Positions 16,998 to 24,222 of a stretch of 64,000 nucleotides of DNA are shown here, piece after piece (position 1 is the stretch's first letter; each line of letters opens with the position of its first letter). Source of the stretch: Deltaproteobacteria bacterium (GTDB taxonomy: Bacteria; Myxococcota_A; Polyangia; HGW-17; JAJRWW01); contig JAOZUO010000007.1 of the NCBI GenBank assembly GCA_029938605.1, positions 19,134 through 83,133 on the forward strand, written 5' to 3'. Under the pieces are notes generated by a model, which was not told where the DNA came from, made no database searches, and saw nothing but the letters and a program-made list of their open reading frames with translations. Made by a program: the position numbers and the translations under genes.

Positions 16998-18452
16998 TCA
17001 ATAGGCGCGGGAGAAAAGGACGCGCTGCTTGGAGGGGCGACCGGAGCGGATGCACTCGCCGGGCTCTTGGGGCTGGTCCAGGGGGATGTTGCGGATGGTG
17101 ACGCCGCCGGTCTCTTCCTTGATCTGCTTCTCCACCTCGGGGTCGCCACACCAGTGGGCGTAGACAAACTTGCTCTTCCCCTCAGGGAAGATGTCGCGGA
17201 AGTCGTCCCAACTGTCCACGGTGACGGTGGCGTCCTCGCGTCGCTTGAGGGCGCGCGCGAACATCTCGGCCTGGATCTCGTCCATGAGGGCGAGAGTCCG
17301 TGATACGGCCTGGTCCATGGGCACGAACTCCCGCTCCGAACCCTCCAGACGCTGCTTGAGGGCCACCTGCCCCTTGTCCAGATCCCGGGGACCTATCTCC
17401 ACCCGCACGGGCACTCCCCGGGCCTCCCAGTGGTAGTACTTCTGACCGGGCTTGATGCCCTCCCGATCATCCAACTCCACCGTGAGTCCCTTGGCCACCA
17501 ACTCCTCGCGCAGCTTCGTGCACGCCTCCATGACCCGCTCGCGCTCGTGGGCCTTGCGGAAAATGGGCACCACCACGGCATGGATGGGCGCCAACTTCGG
17601 CGGCAACACCAGTCCGATGTCATCGCTGTGGCACATGATCAGCGCGCCCACCAGCCGCGTGGACACACCCCAAGAGGTCTGCCACACGTAGTCCAGGTTG
17701 CCCTGCTCGTTCTGGAACCGCACATTGAAGGCCTTGCCAAAATTCTGGCCAAGGTCGTGGGAGGTCCCCGCCTGCAGGGCCCAGGCGTTCTGCATGAAAG
17801 CCTCGATGGAGAAGGTGGACAGGGCGCCGGCGAACCGCTCCGTGGCGGTCTTTTCGCCCTTGATCACCGGCATGGCCATGATCTCCTCGGCGAAGTCGCC
17901 GTAGATGTCCAACATGCGCCGGGTCTCGACCTCGGCCTCTTCGTGGGTGGAGTGGGCGGTGTGCCCCTCCTGCCACAAAAACTCAGTGGTGCGCAAAAAC
18001 ATCCGGGTGCGCTTCTCCCAGCGCATGACGTTGGCCCACTGGTTGATCAGCAGGGGCAGGTCCCGGTAGGAGCTGATCCACTTGGCAAAGAAGTGACCGA
18101 TGATGGTCTCGGAGGTGGGCCGCACCACGTAGGGTTCCTCGAGCTCCTTGCCGCCGGCGTGGGTCACCACCGCCAGCTCCGGGGCAAAGCCCTCCACGTG
18201 CTCGGCCTCCTTCCGGATGAAGGACTGGGGAATGAGCAGCGGGAAGTAGGCGTTCTTGTGCCCGGTGGCCTTGAAGCGTCGGTCCAGGTCGCCCTGCATC
18301 CCCTCCCACAGGGCGTAGCCGTGGGGCTTGATGACCATGCAACCCTTAACTACCTCAGCCGGCTCGGCCAAGTCACCCTCTCGGATGACGTCCAGATACC
18401 ACTGGGCATAGTCCTGGTCGCGCGGCGTGATTTTCTTGTCGTCCTTGGCCAT
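16998..18452 (-). CDS. proS: prolyl-tRNA synthetase, archaeal/eukaryotic type
   Basis: Charges tRNA-Pro. The 484-residue class II enzyme shows motif 2 ([20 protein letters not shown]), [18 protein letters not shown] [14 protein letters not shown], and an anticodon-binding domain. The C-terminus has Cys residues (WCGD, ECIRS) of the extra zinc-binding domain and ends with Tyr, hallmarks of the archaeal/eukaryotic-type (ProS type 3) enzyme. It lacks the large editing insertion of bacterial-type ProRS. ATG 18452 has an AGGAG seven bases upstream and is preferred over GTG 18458. Confidence 0.95.
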   Translation of the reverse strand: MAKDDKKITPRDQDYAQWYLDVIREGDLAEPAEVVKGCMVIKPHGYALWEGMQGDLDRRFKATGHKNAYFPLLIPQSFIRKEAEHVEGFAPELAVVTHAGGKELEEPYVVRPTSETIIGHFFAKWISSYRDLPLLINQWANVMRWEKRTRMFLRTTEFLWQEGHTAHSTHEEAEVETRRMLDIYGDFAEEIMAMPVIKGEKTATERFAGALSTFSIEAFMQNAWALQAGTSHDLGQNFGKAFNVRFQNEQGNLDYVWQTSWGVSTRLVGALIMCHSDDIGLVLPPKLAPIHAVVVPIFRKAHERERVMEACTKLREELVAKGLTVELDDREGIKPGQKYYHWEARGVPVRVEIGPRDLDKGQVALKQRLEGSEREFVPMDQAVSRTLALMDEIQAEMFARALKRREDATVTVDSWDDFRDIFPEGKSKFVYAHWCGDPEVEKQIKEETGGVTIRNIPLDQPQEPGECIRSGRPSKQRVLFSRAY

Positions 18453-18487
18453 GATCACTCTCCTGGGGTTCGGGACCCAACGGGGCT

Positions 18488-18550
18488 ATGATGTCGGTGC
18501 TGCGATATTGGGCTGCGGTATCGGGCTGCGATGTCGGGCTATGATGTGGC
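18488..18550. repeat. 13-bp tandem repeats, 4-5 copies
   Basis: Diverged copies of gcgatgtcgggct lie between the divergent proS and the 18.6-kb lipoprotein gene. They may affect promoter spacing or simply be slippage products. Confidence 0.75.
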
Positions 18551-18582
18551 ACACGACCCTGGCAAAAGCAATCCCTCACCGC

Positions 18583-18612
18583 TTGACCCATGGTGACCCG
18601 ACGGCCTACAGT
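18583..18612 (+). promoter_or_regulatory. promoter giving a probably leaderless mRNA
   Basis: TTGACC (18583-18588) and TACAGT (18607-18612) are spaced 18 bp. The -10 box ends six bases before the ATG, and no Shine-Dalgarno is present, so the transcript would start at or next to the start codon. Confidence 0.5.
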
Positions 18613-18618
18613 TAGTGG

Positions 18619-19770
18619 ATGCGGCAAGCGTTCTTCATAAGTCTCAGTTTTTTCCTGGTTCCTCTCGGCGCCTGCGAGATCACTACCGATGGAGATCTCG
18701 CCGTCACCTGGCAGTTCAACGGCCACGCCAACGAGGACGGCAACGATCCATGCGGCGCACTGGGCGCCCACCGCATCGTCATCGAGCTCGACGGTCCGGA
18801 GTCGGTGTCGGACGTGGTGGCCTGCGACTCCTTCTCGGCCCAGTACCCGCTGGGATACCTGATGGTGGGCTCCTCCACCTGGGCCTTTGGGCACGTGACC
18901 AAGGATCTGCAGTACGGCAACTACGACGTGCGGATCTTCTTCATTGATCAGGCGGGGCAAGAGCTGGCGGCGCCCGAGCCCAAGCTGGGCGTCGTGGAGA
19001 TCAAGCGGGGCGGCGTCACCCGGGTGGACCTCGACTTCGCCGTGTCCACCGGCCGGTTGACCGCCTCCTGGGAGATCGCCGGCGGCGCAGCCACCTGTGC
19101 TCAAGTCGGTGCCTCCTCCATCGCCTTGACCGTGCATGAGGCCGGCGGCGCCCTGGTGGACGCCGTGCAGTTGGACTGCGACGGCGACACGTACTCCCTG
19201 GCGGACCTGGCCCCCGGCACCTACGAGGTGACCGGCCAGCTCCTCGACAGCGGCGACACCCCCCTCACCAACGTGCTTGGGACCGGCAACCTGACGGTGG
19301 TGGCGGCGGACGTACAATCAGCCACCCTGGACTTCGGCTGGAGTGACTTCACCATACCCATCCTGGGCAATGCCCGCTTTGAGCTACTGGTGGCCAACGC
19401 CATCACCCAGTGCTCCGAAGTTCCCGATCTGGCGCAGCCCCCGTTGGCCACGCGCATGTTGCTCACCGACGACCAGGGCGCCGCCGTTGTCGCGGCTTCG
19501 GCCCTACCCAATCCCGACGGGCAGGTTGACTGCACCGGATTATCCGGGGGCATCACCCTGGACGGGACAACCCTCGGCACCTGTCACGACGTCGAACAGA
19601 TCATCTGCGGGCTCCAGGTGGGTGACTACACCTTGAGCGTGCAGGCACACGACGCCTCGGACCTGCTCTGCTACTCGGCGGACCTCGCGCTCTCCGTGGG
19701 ACTCGAGGTCGGCGACCCGGAGAGCCTGGTGCTTCGCGCCACCACCGACGCCACTGACTGCTGGCTCTAA
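18619..19770 (+). CDS. lipoprotein with three Ig-like repeats, paralogue A
   Basis: 383 residues. Signal peptide MRQAFFISLSFFLVPLGAC with lipobox LGA|C. The mature part reads as three repeats of about 110 residues, each starting with a beta-strand such as VTWQFNG, LTASWEI or ARFELLV, followed by a Cys, an Ala/Gly-rich strand (GAHRIVIEL, GASSIALTV, ATRMLLTD), a second Cys and a turn (LAPGTYEVTGQLLD). The following gene encodes a protein of the same build. Function unknown; surface exposure is inferred. Confidence 0.7.
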   Translation: MRQAFFISLSFFLVPLGACEITTDGDLAVTWQFNGHANEDGNDPCGALGAHRIVIELDGPESVSDVVACDSFSAQYPLGYLMVGSSTWAFGHVTKDLQYGNYDVRIFFIDQAGQELAAPEPKLGVVEIKRGGVTRVDLDFAVSTGRLTASWEIAGGAATCAQVGASSIALTVHEAGGALVDAVQLDCDGDTYSLADLAPGTYEVTGQLLDSGDTPLTNVLGTGNLTVVAADVQSATLDFGWSDFTIPILGNARFELLVANAITQCSEVPDLAQPPLATRMLLTDDQGAAVVAASALPNPDGQVDCTGLSGGITLDGTTLGTCHDVEQIICGLQVGDYTLSVQAHDASDLLCYSADLALSVGLEVGDPESLVLRATTDATDCWL

Positions 19771-19818
19771 ATCCAGCGTTGGAACCAAACAGCCATGCGT
19801 AATCGGGTACAACTATTC

Positions 19819-21048
19819 ATGCGAAAACTACTGATTCTACCTTGCCGTGCCACGCTGTTCGCGGTGGCCCTGTTCGCGGTGGCCCTGTCCGCCGGCTGTG
19901 ACTCCACCGGCAGCTATCACGTGACCTGGTCCTTTTCCGGCTCGGACGGCGAGATCACCTCCGCGGCCGACTGCTCCCGCCGGGGGGTGGATCGGGTGGT
20001 GATCACCCTGGTCAGCCTCACTACCGGTCTGGACGTCAAGTCCAGCGTGCACCCCTGCCACGAAGCCGGCTCCGGCAATCTGTCCGTTGACGAAGGCACG
20101 TACCTAGTACGCGTCCAGGCCTACGGCGGGTCCGATCAACCTTTCCTGGACCCGGTCACCGGGGAGGATGCCCTGGTGGAGATCGTCGCCGAGCTGCAGG
20201 TTTCGGGCAGCGGCGTGGCCGAGGCGTCCGTAGTATTCACCCCCAACCCCCAGTGCGCCGACGGCGTGGACAACGACGCGGACGGGCTGGTGGACGCGGC
20301 GGATCCGGGCTGCCGGAACAAGGACGGCGACTATGATCCCACCTCTGACGACGAGGTGAACGACGACACGAACGCCACCCTGGCGGTGACCTGGTCCATC
20401 CACGGCGACACCCCTTGCGACGCATTGCAGCCCGACGGGGCCGTCGGGGCCTCCCTGCTGGTCGATGGCCTCGAGGTGGGACTGTACTCCTGCGACGATC
20501 TCTCGGGACAGGTCCCCCTCATCCCCGGAGATCACACCGTGGCCATGCAGCTGGTGGACGCCAGCGCCATCGTGCTGGCCACCACCCCCGCCCAGGACGC
20601 CAGCTTGGTGGGAGGTCTCCCGACGAACCTCGCCTTCGCCTTCACCCTAGACACCTTCGACCCGCCTCAAACCGGGGAGCTCTCCTTCCAGATCTCCTGG
20701 GTCTCGGCGGGCCAGACCTGCTCGGACGCCAGCCCCATGGTGGCCGACCAGTCCCTGTGGCTCCGGGACTCAGACGGCGTCACCGTAGACGCCACGACCT
20801 GGGCCGGCACCACCATGGACAACACCGCGGCGGCCGTGGGCCAGTGCCTGGACGCCACCGAAATCCAGGGCCTCACCACCTATCTGCCCGCTGGCGACTA
20901 CACCTTGGACATCTCGGGATTCACATCCGGTGGGGCGAGCTGCTGGGACGCCACCTCCATCGACGTGACCGTCGGCATCGGCCCCTTGGCGACCCCCCTG
21001 GACCTGTTGGTGCCCCAGACCGACGCCACGGGCCTCTGCGCTCCCTGA
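19819..21048 (+). CDS. lipoprotein with three Ig-like repeats, paralogue B
   Basis: 409 residues. The signal peptide contains a duplicated FAVAL and ends LSAG|C. Three repeats resemble those of the gene upstream: YHVTWSFSG, LAVTWSIHG and LSFQISWVSAG each open a unit with paired Cys and a closing turn (VDEGTYLVRVQA, IPGDHTVAMQLVD, LPAGDYTLDISG). Between units one and two is the motif CADGVDNDADGLVDAADPGC, a calcium-binding-like insert common in Myxococcota surface proteins. ATG 19795 would lengthen the n-region and is less likely. Confidence 0.7.
   Translation: MRKLLILPCRATLFAVALFAVALSAGCDSTGSYHVTWSFSGSDGEITSAADCSRRGVDRVVITLVSLTTGLDVKSSVHPCHEAGSGNLSVDEGTYLVRVQAYGGSDQPFLDPVTGEDALVEIVAELQVSGSGVAEASVVFTPNPQCADGVDNDADGLVDAADPGCRNKDGDYDPTSDDEVNDDTNATLAVTWSIHGDTPCDALQPDGAVGASLLVDGLEVGLYSCDDLSGQVPLIPGDHTVAMQLVDASAIVLATTPAQDASLVGGLPTNLAFAFTLDTFDPPQTGELSFQISWVSAGQTCSDASPMVADQSLWLRDSDGVTVDATTWAGTTMDNTAAAVGQCLDATEIQGLTTYLPAGDYTLDISGFTSGGASCWDATSIDVTVGIGPLATPLDLLVPQTDATGLCAP
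19858..19887 (+). repeat. 15-bp tandem duplication in signal peptide
   Basis: ttcgcggtggccctg is present twice in direct succession, encoding FAVALFAVAL in the hydrophobic core of the signal peptide. Confidence 0.9.
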
Positions 21049-21079
21049 GTGCGCTCCCAAAATACGCTGACTTGACCAT

Positions 21080-21112
21080 TTGACCTGCCCGACCTCCTGC
21101 CCGATAATCGGG
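21080..21112 (+). promoter_or_regulatory. sigma-70-type promoter with palindrome over -10
   Basis: TTGACC (21080-21085) and GATAAT (21103-21108) are separated by 17 bp. The -10 box sits inside a perfect 13-base palindrome, CCCGATAATCGGG (21100-21112), a possible operator. A second TTGACC begins at 21072. The mRNA start would be near 21115, giving a short leader with GGGAGAAAAG as ribosome-binding site. Confidence 0.55.
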
Positions 21113-21131
21113 TATCAGGGAGAAAAGACCA

Positions 21132-22067
21132 ATGAAGAATCAGGCTGTTTGGGTGGCGGCGCTTGTAGGTACCCTGTCGGTGAGCGCGTGCGAAAGCAAT
21201 GTGGAGCCCTGCGACTACGAGTGCAACTTCGAGTGCGTGGACCTGGCGATGGATCCGCTCAACTGCGGCGGGTGCGGCGTGGTGTGCCCGGCGGGCACCA
21301 CCTGCGAGAACTTTTCCTGCCAGTGCCCCGGCACCAACGAGCTGTGCGGGGGCGTGTGCCTGGACGTGCTTTCCGACCCGCACAACTGCGGCGGGTGCGG
21401 CGTGCTTTGCACCTACGACTCCGGGTGCACGGCCGGAGAGTGCGGCGAGTACCTGGAGCCCTACGGCACCCTGACGGTGAGCTTTGCCACCGCGTTCATC
21501 TTCGACAGCGCGCCCTTCGATGCCAGCGCCGCCTACTGGACCGACAACTGGACCGCCGGGGTGAGCGAGGCCCCCACGTGCACCGGCTCCTACGGCGGAG
21601 CGCTGACCATCCCCGGTCCCGGGCCGGCCGCGGCCAACACCCTCTCGTACGCCCAGCACTTCGCGGCCGACGCTAACCGTGGCGATCACATCGAGATCGC
21701 TCAGCGCTCCTTCCAGGATTCCTCCTACGCCATCGAGAGCGCCGCCAACCCCAACGTGCGGATCATCTTCCCCGACGACGACCTGCAGGTACAAGACTAC
21801 GACGTGGACGCCGGAGATCTGGCCGAGACCCAGAGCCCCTGGGTCTTGGTCTTCAATCAGGTCACCGACCTGTCCAGCTGCGTCCTGGCCGTGGCCTCGG
21901 GCGGCACCCTTTCGGTAACCGCCGCCGATTCCACCACGGCAGTAGACGGCGGCGGCCTGACCCTCGCGGCCACGGATCTACTCCTGTACCACCCCACCAA
22001 CACCCCCTACGGCGACATCACCCAGGAAATCCTCGCCATGGGCATCCTCGTCTGCGCAATAGAGTAA
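21132..22067 (+). CDS. lipoprotein with NCGGCG Cys-rich repeats
   Basis: 311 residues; signal peptide with lipobox VSA|C. Residues of about 25-105 hold two copies of a Cys-rich unit, CVDLAMDPLNCGGCGVVC and CLDVLSDPHNCGGCGVLC, each followed by a further Cys cluster (ENFSCQC, ESGC-like TYDSGC). The C-terminal 200 residues look like a beta-rich domain ending near EILAMGILVC. Such NCGGCG repeats are frequent in predicted myxobacterial surface lipoproteins with no assigned function. Confidence 0.7.
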   Translation: MKNQAVWVAALVGTLSVSACESNVEPCDYECNFECVDLAMDPLNCGGCGVVCPAGTTCENFSCQCPGTNELCGGVCLDVLSDPHNCGGCGVLCTYDSGCTAGECGEYLEPYGTLTVSFATAFIFDSAPFDASAAYWTDNWTAGVSEAPTCTGSYGGALTIPGPGPAAANTLSYAQHFAADANRGDHIEIAQRSFQDSSYAIESAANPNVRIIFPDDDLQVQDYDVDAGDLAETQSPWVLVFNQVTDLSSCVLAVASGGTLSVTAADSTTAVDGGGLTLAATDLLLYHPTNTPYGDITQEILAMGILVCAIE

Positions 22068-22085
22068 GGAGGGACTTGGGAGAGG

Positions 22086-23213
22086 TTATAGACAGGGGCC
22101 GTCGTAGTCGAAGGCGACGCCGGCGGTCAGGCGGTTGCAGTCGTTGCTGTAGGTCGTCCCGTTGCAGGCGCACACCGGCTCGTAGATGGCCGGGCAGAAC
22201 CCACCCGGCTCGGGCACGCAGGTCCCCATCACATCCAGGCCGCAGATCCGGTAGTCACAGACCGCGCCTACCGGGCACTGCCAGCCCGAGATGCCGCCGC
22301 ATTCATTGTCTGGATTTTCGCAGGCGCCCACGTGATCCAGCGCCACACCCACCGACAGCCGATTGCAGTCGTTGCTATAGGTCGCCCCGTTGCAGCCGCA
22401 CACCGGATCGTAGACTGCCGGACAGAACCCACCCGGCTCGGGTACGCACGTGCCCTCCACATCCTCACCGCACATGCGGTAGTCACAGACCTCACCCGTC
22501 AAACACTGCCCGCCCGTAAGGCCGCCGCACCGGTCCTCGGGCTGCGCGCAGGGACCCTCGTGGTCCAGCCCCACACCGGCGCTCAGCCGATGGCAGTCGT
22601 TGGAGTAGGTGTCGCCGTCGCAACCGCACACCGGCTCATAGATCTCGATGCAGACACCGTCCAACCGCGGCACGCAGGTGCCCGTCCCCCCGATCATGCA
22701 CGATTGGATGTCACAGACATACCCCTCGTCACAGAAGCCGTCGGCGAAGGGCCCGCACTCGGCGGCGGGTTGGTCGCACGCGCCCTCATGATCCAACGCC
22801 ACGCCGGCCGTCAGCCGATGGCAGTCGTTGGAGTAGGTGTTGCCGTCGCAACCGCACACCGGCTCATAGACCTCGATGCAGACGCCGTCAAAACGAGGCA
22901 CGCAGGTGCCCGTTCCACCCGTCGTGCAGGAGCGGAGGTCGCAGACATACCCCTCGTCACAGAAGCCGCCGAGGAACGGCCCGCATAGGGCCTCTTCCAC
23001 GCAGTCCGAATCGGTGCGAGGGCAAAAGTCATCACACTCGCCGTCGCCATACCACCCCATGGAGTCACAGACGTCATACCCCCAGTCGGCCTTGCCGAGG
23101 TCCCGGGCCTCGTCCTTGGTCATGGAATCGCCGCCGTCCGGACTACCCGTCATACAGCCGAACCCCAAAAAAACACTGGCTACGAGAACGGGGATCACGA
23201 TGTTCTTTTTCAT
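22086..23213 (-). CDS. lipoprotein with four Kazal-like domains
   Basis: 375 residues. Signal peptide with lipobox GFG|C, then a DSMTKDEARDLGKADWG linker, then four repeats of about 70 residues. Each repeat has a leading CxEGYVCDxxxC-like part and a Kazal-type core, for example EPVCGCDGNTYSNDC or DPVCGCNGATYSNDC followed by GVALDHxGxC. Kazal domains in animals inhibit serine proteases, so this could be a surface protease inhibitor. That is inference from fold only. The start has AGGAG upstream. Confidence 0.8.
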   Translation of the reverse strand: MKKNIVIPVLVASVFLGFGCMTGSPDGGDSMTKDEARDLGKADWGYDVCDSMGWYGDGECDDFCPRTDSDCVEEALCGPFLGGFCDEGYVCDLRSCTTGGTGTCVPRFDGVCIEVYEPVCGCDGNTYSNDCHRLTAGVALDHEGACDQPAAECGPFADGFCDEGYVCDIQSCMIGGTGTCVPRLDGVCIEIYEPVCGCDGDTYSNDCHRLSAGVGLDHEGPCAQPEDRCGGLTGGQCLTGEVCDYRMCGEDVEGTCVPEPGGFCPAVYDPVCGCNGATYSNDCNRLSVGVALDHVGACENPDNECGGISGWQCPVGAVCDYRICGLDVMGTCVPEPGGFCPAIYEPVCACNGTTYSNDCNRLTAGVAFDYDGPCL

Positions 23214-23293
23214 GGCACTCCTCCGATTTCCGCTGGTTATTATTCGTCCAGGCCAAAGCTCTTTGTCCGACACGCCTCATCATGCGGCACACT

Positions 23294-23330
23294 GTAAGTT
23301 CATGGCGGTCTGGCTGCGACATGAACTTAC
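23294..23330. promoter_or_regulatory. 11-bp perfect inverted repeat between divergent lipoprotein genes
   Basis: GTAAGTTCATG (23294-23304) and CATGAACTTAC (23320-23330) are separated by 15 bases in an AT-rich stretch between two divergent genes. Downstream, acatcat recurs (23348, 23361) near two ACATGT palindromes. It could be an operator for one or both genes; no T-run suggests a terminator. Confidence 0.4.
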
Positions 23331-23488
23331 TTATCACCACATGTGCTACATCATTGTATACATCATGTTTACATGTCAACCCCAAAATTGTCAGGCACTG
23401 GATCTGGATGGAAACAGTTGACGATTGGGGCCTGTTACTCTCACATGCGGAGGTGGCGGTGAAATCAGCAACACGCGAGGGAGAAAAG

Positions 23489-24205
23489 ATGCGTCAACTT
23501 TGTTCTGTCCTTCTGGTGGGGCTGCTGGCCATCAGTGGCCTGGTAGCCTGCAACAAGCACGGTAAGAAGCTCACCTTCAAAAAAGGCGAGGTCTTCTACA
23601 AGTCTCCGGTGACCAAGGCCCAAGCGCACAACTTCGGTACATTCATGGTCAAAATGAAGTACTTCGACAACAGCAAGCGCAAGTCTGTCCAGCTTCTGAA
23701 GGTCGGTGGCACCTATCAGGTCCGGTTCGTGGTGAACAAGTCCGTCGTCCGAAAGCCCGGCATTCTCGTTGGCTTCCAGGCGATCGCTTCGATGACTTCA
23801 GGGGAGGTGTTCGAGCATACTCCGGTGGAAGTGCACTTATGCGACAAGAAACTGAAGTCGTTCAAAACGCTCGGTCCCTTTAAAAGTTTCGGACACAAGG
23901 TGGAGGCGGCCAAGGGCGAGGTGTACTACCTCGAACCGGTGACCAAACCCGAAGCGGAGAAGCTGGCCCAGCTGCTCAAGAAGATTCGCTATTTCGACGG
24001 CAAACACAAATCGATTCAGATGCTACGCAAAGGAACGCTGACCCAGCTGCGATTCGTGGTCCATGCCGACGCGGAAAAAAACCCAAAGACGCTCCCCGCT
24101 TTTAAGCAATTGGGAACGAATATCCAGACCGCCCTGTTCCCCAAGGGAAAAGTCGAAGTCCATCTCTGCGACCCCGCCTTCAATACGGTCAAGGTAGTCC
24201 CGTAG
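23489..24205 (+). CDS. lipoprotein with duplicated 90-residue domain
   Basis: 238 residues; signal peptide with lipobox LVA|C. The mature protein is a tandem duplication: KKGEVFYKSPVTKAQAHNFG ... MKYFDNSKRKSVQLLK ... VRFVVNK ... VEVHLCDKKLKSF, then AKGEVYYLEPVTKPEAEKLA ... IRYFDGKHKSIQMLR ... LRFVVHA ... VEVHLCDPAF. Each unit has one Cys in VHLCD. No known family recognised. A start upstream at 23282 is open, but the signal peptide and the GAGAAAAG site fix the start here. Confidence 0.75.
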   Translation: MRQLCSVLLVGLLAISGLVACNKHGKKLTFKKGEVFYKSPVTKAQAHNFGTFMVKMKYFDNSKRKSVQLLKVGGTYQVRFVVNKSVVRKPGILVGFQAIASMTSGEVFEHTPVEVHLCDKKLKSFKTLGPFKSFGHKVEAAKGEVYYLEPVTKPEAEKLAQLLKKIRYFDGKHKSIQMLRKGTLTQLRFVVHADAEKNPKTLPAFKQLGTNIQTALFPKGKVEVHLCDPAFNTVKVVP

Positions 24206-24222
24206 CGCCCCTCCTCCCCGTC

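Noticed and set aside
17430..18491. 353-codon plus-strand frame opposite proS
   Set aside because: Antisense of a full prolyl-tRNA synthetase gene.
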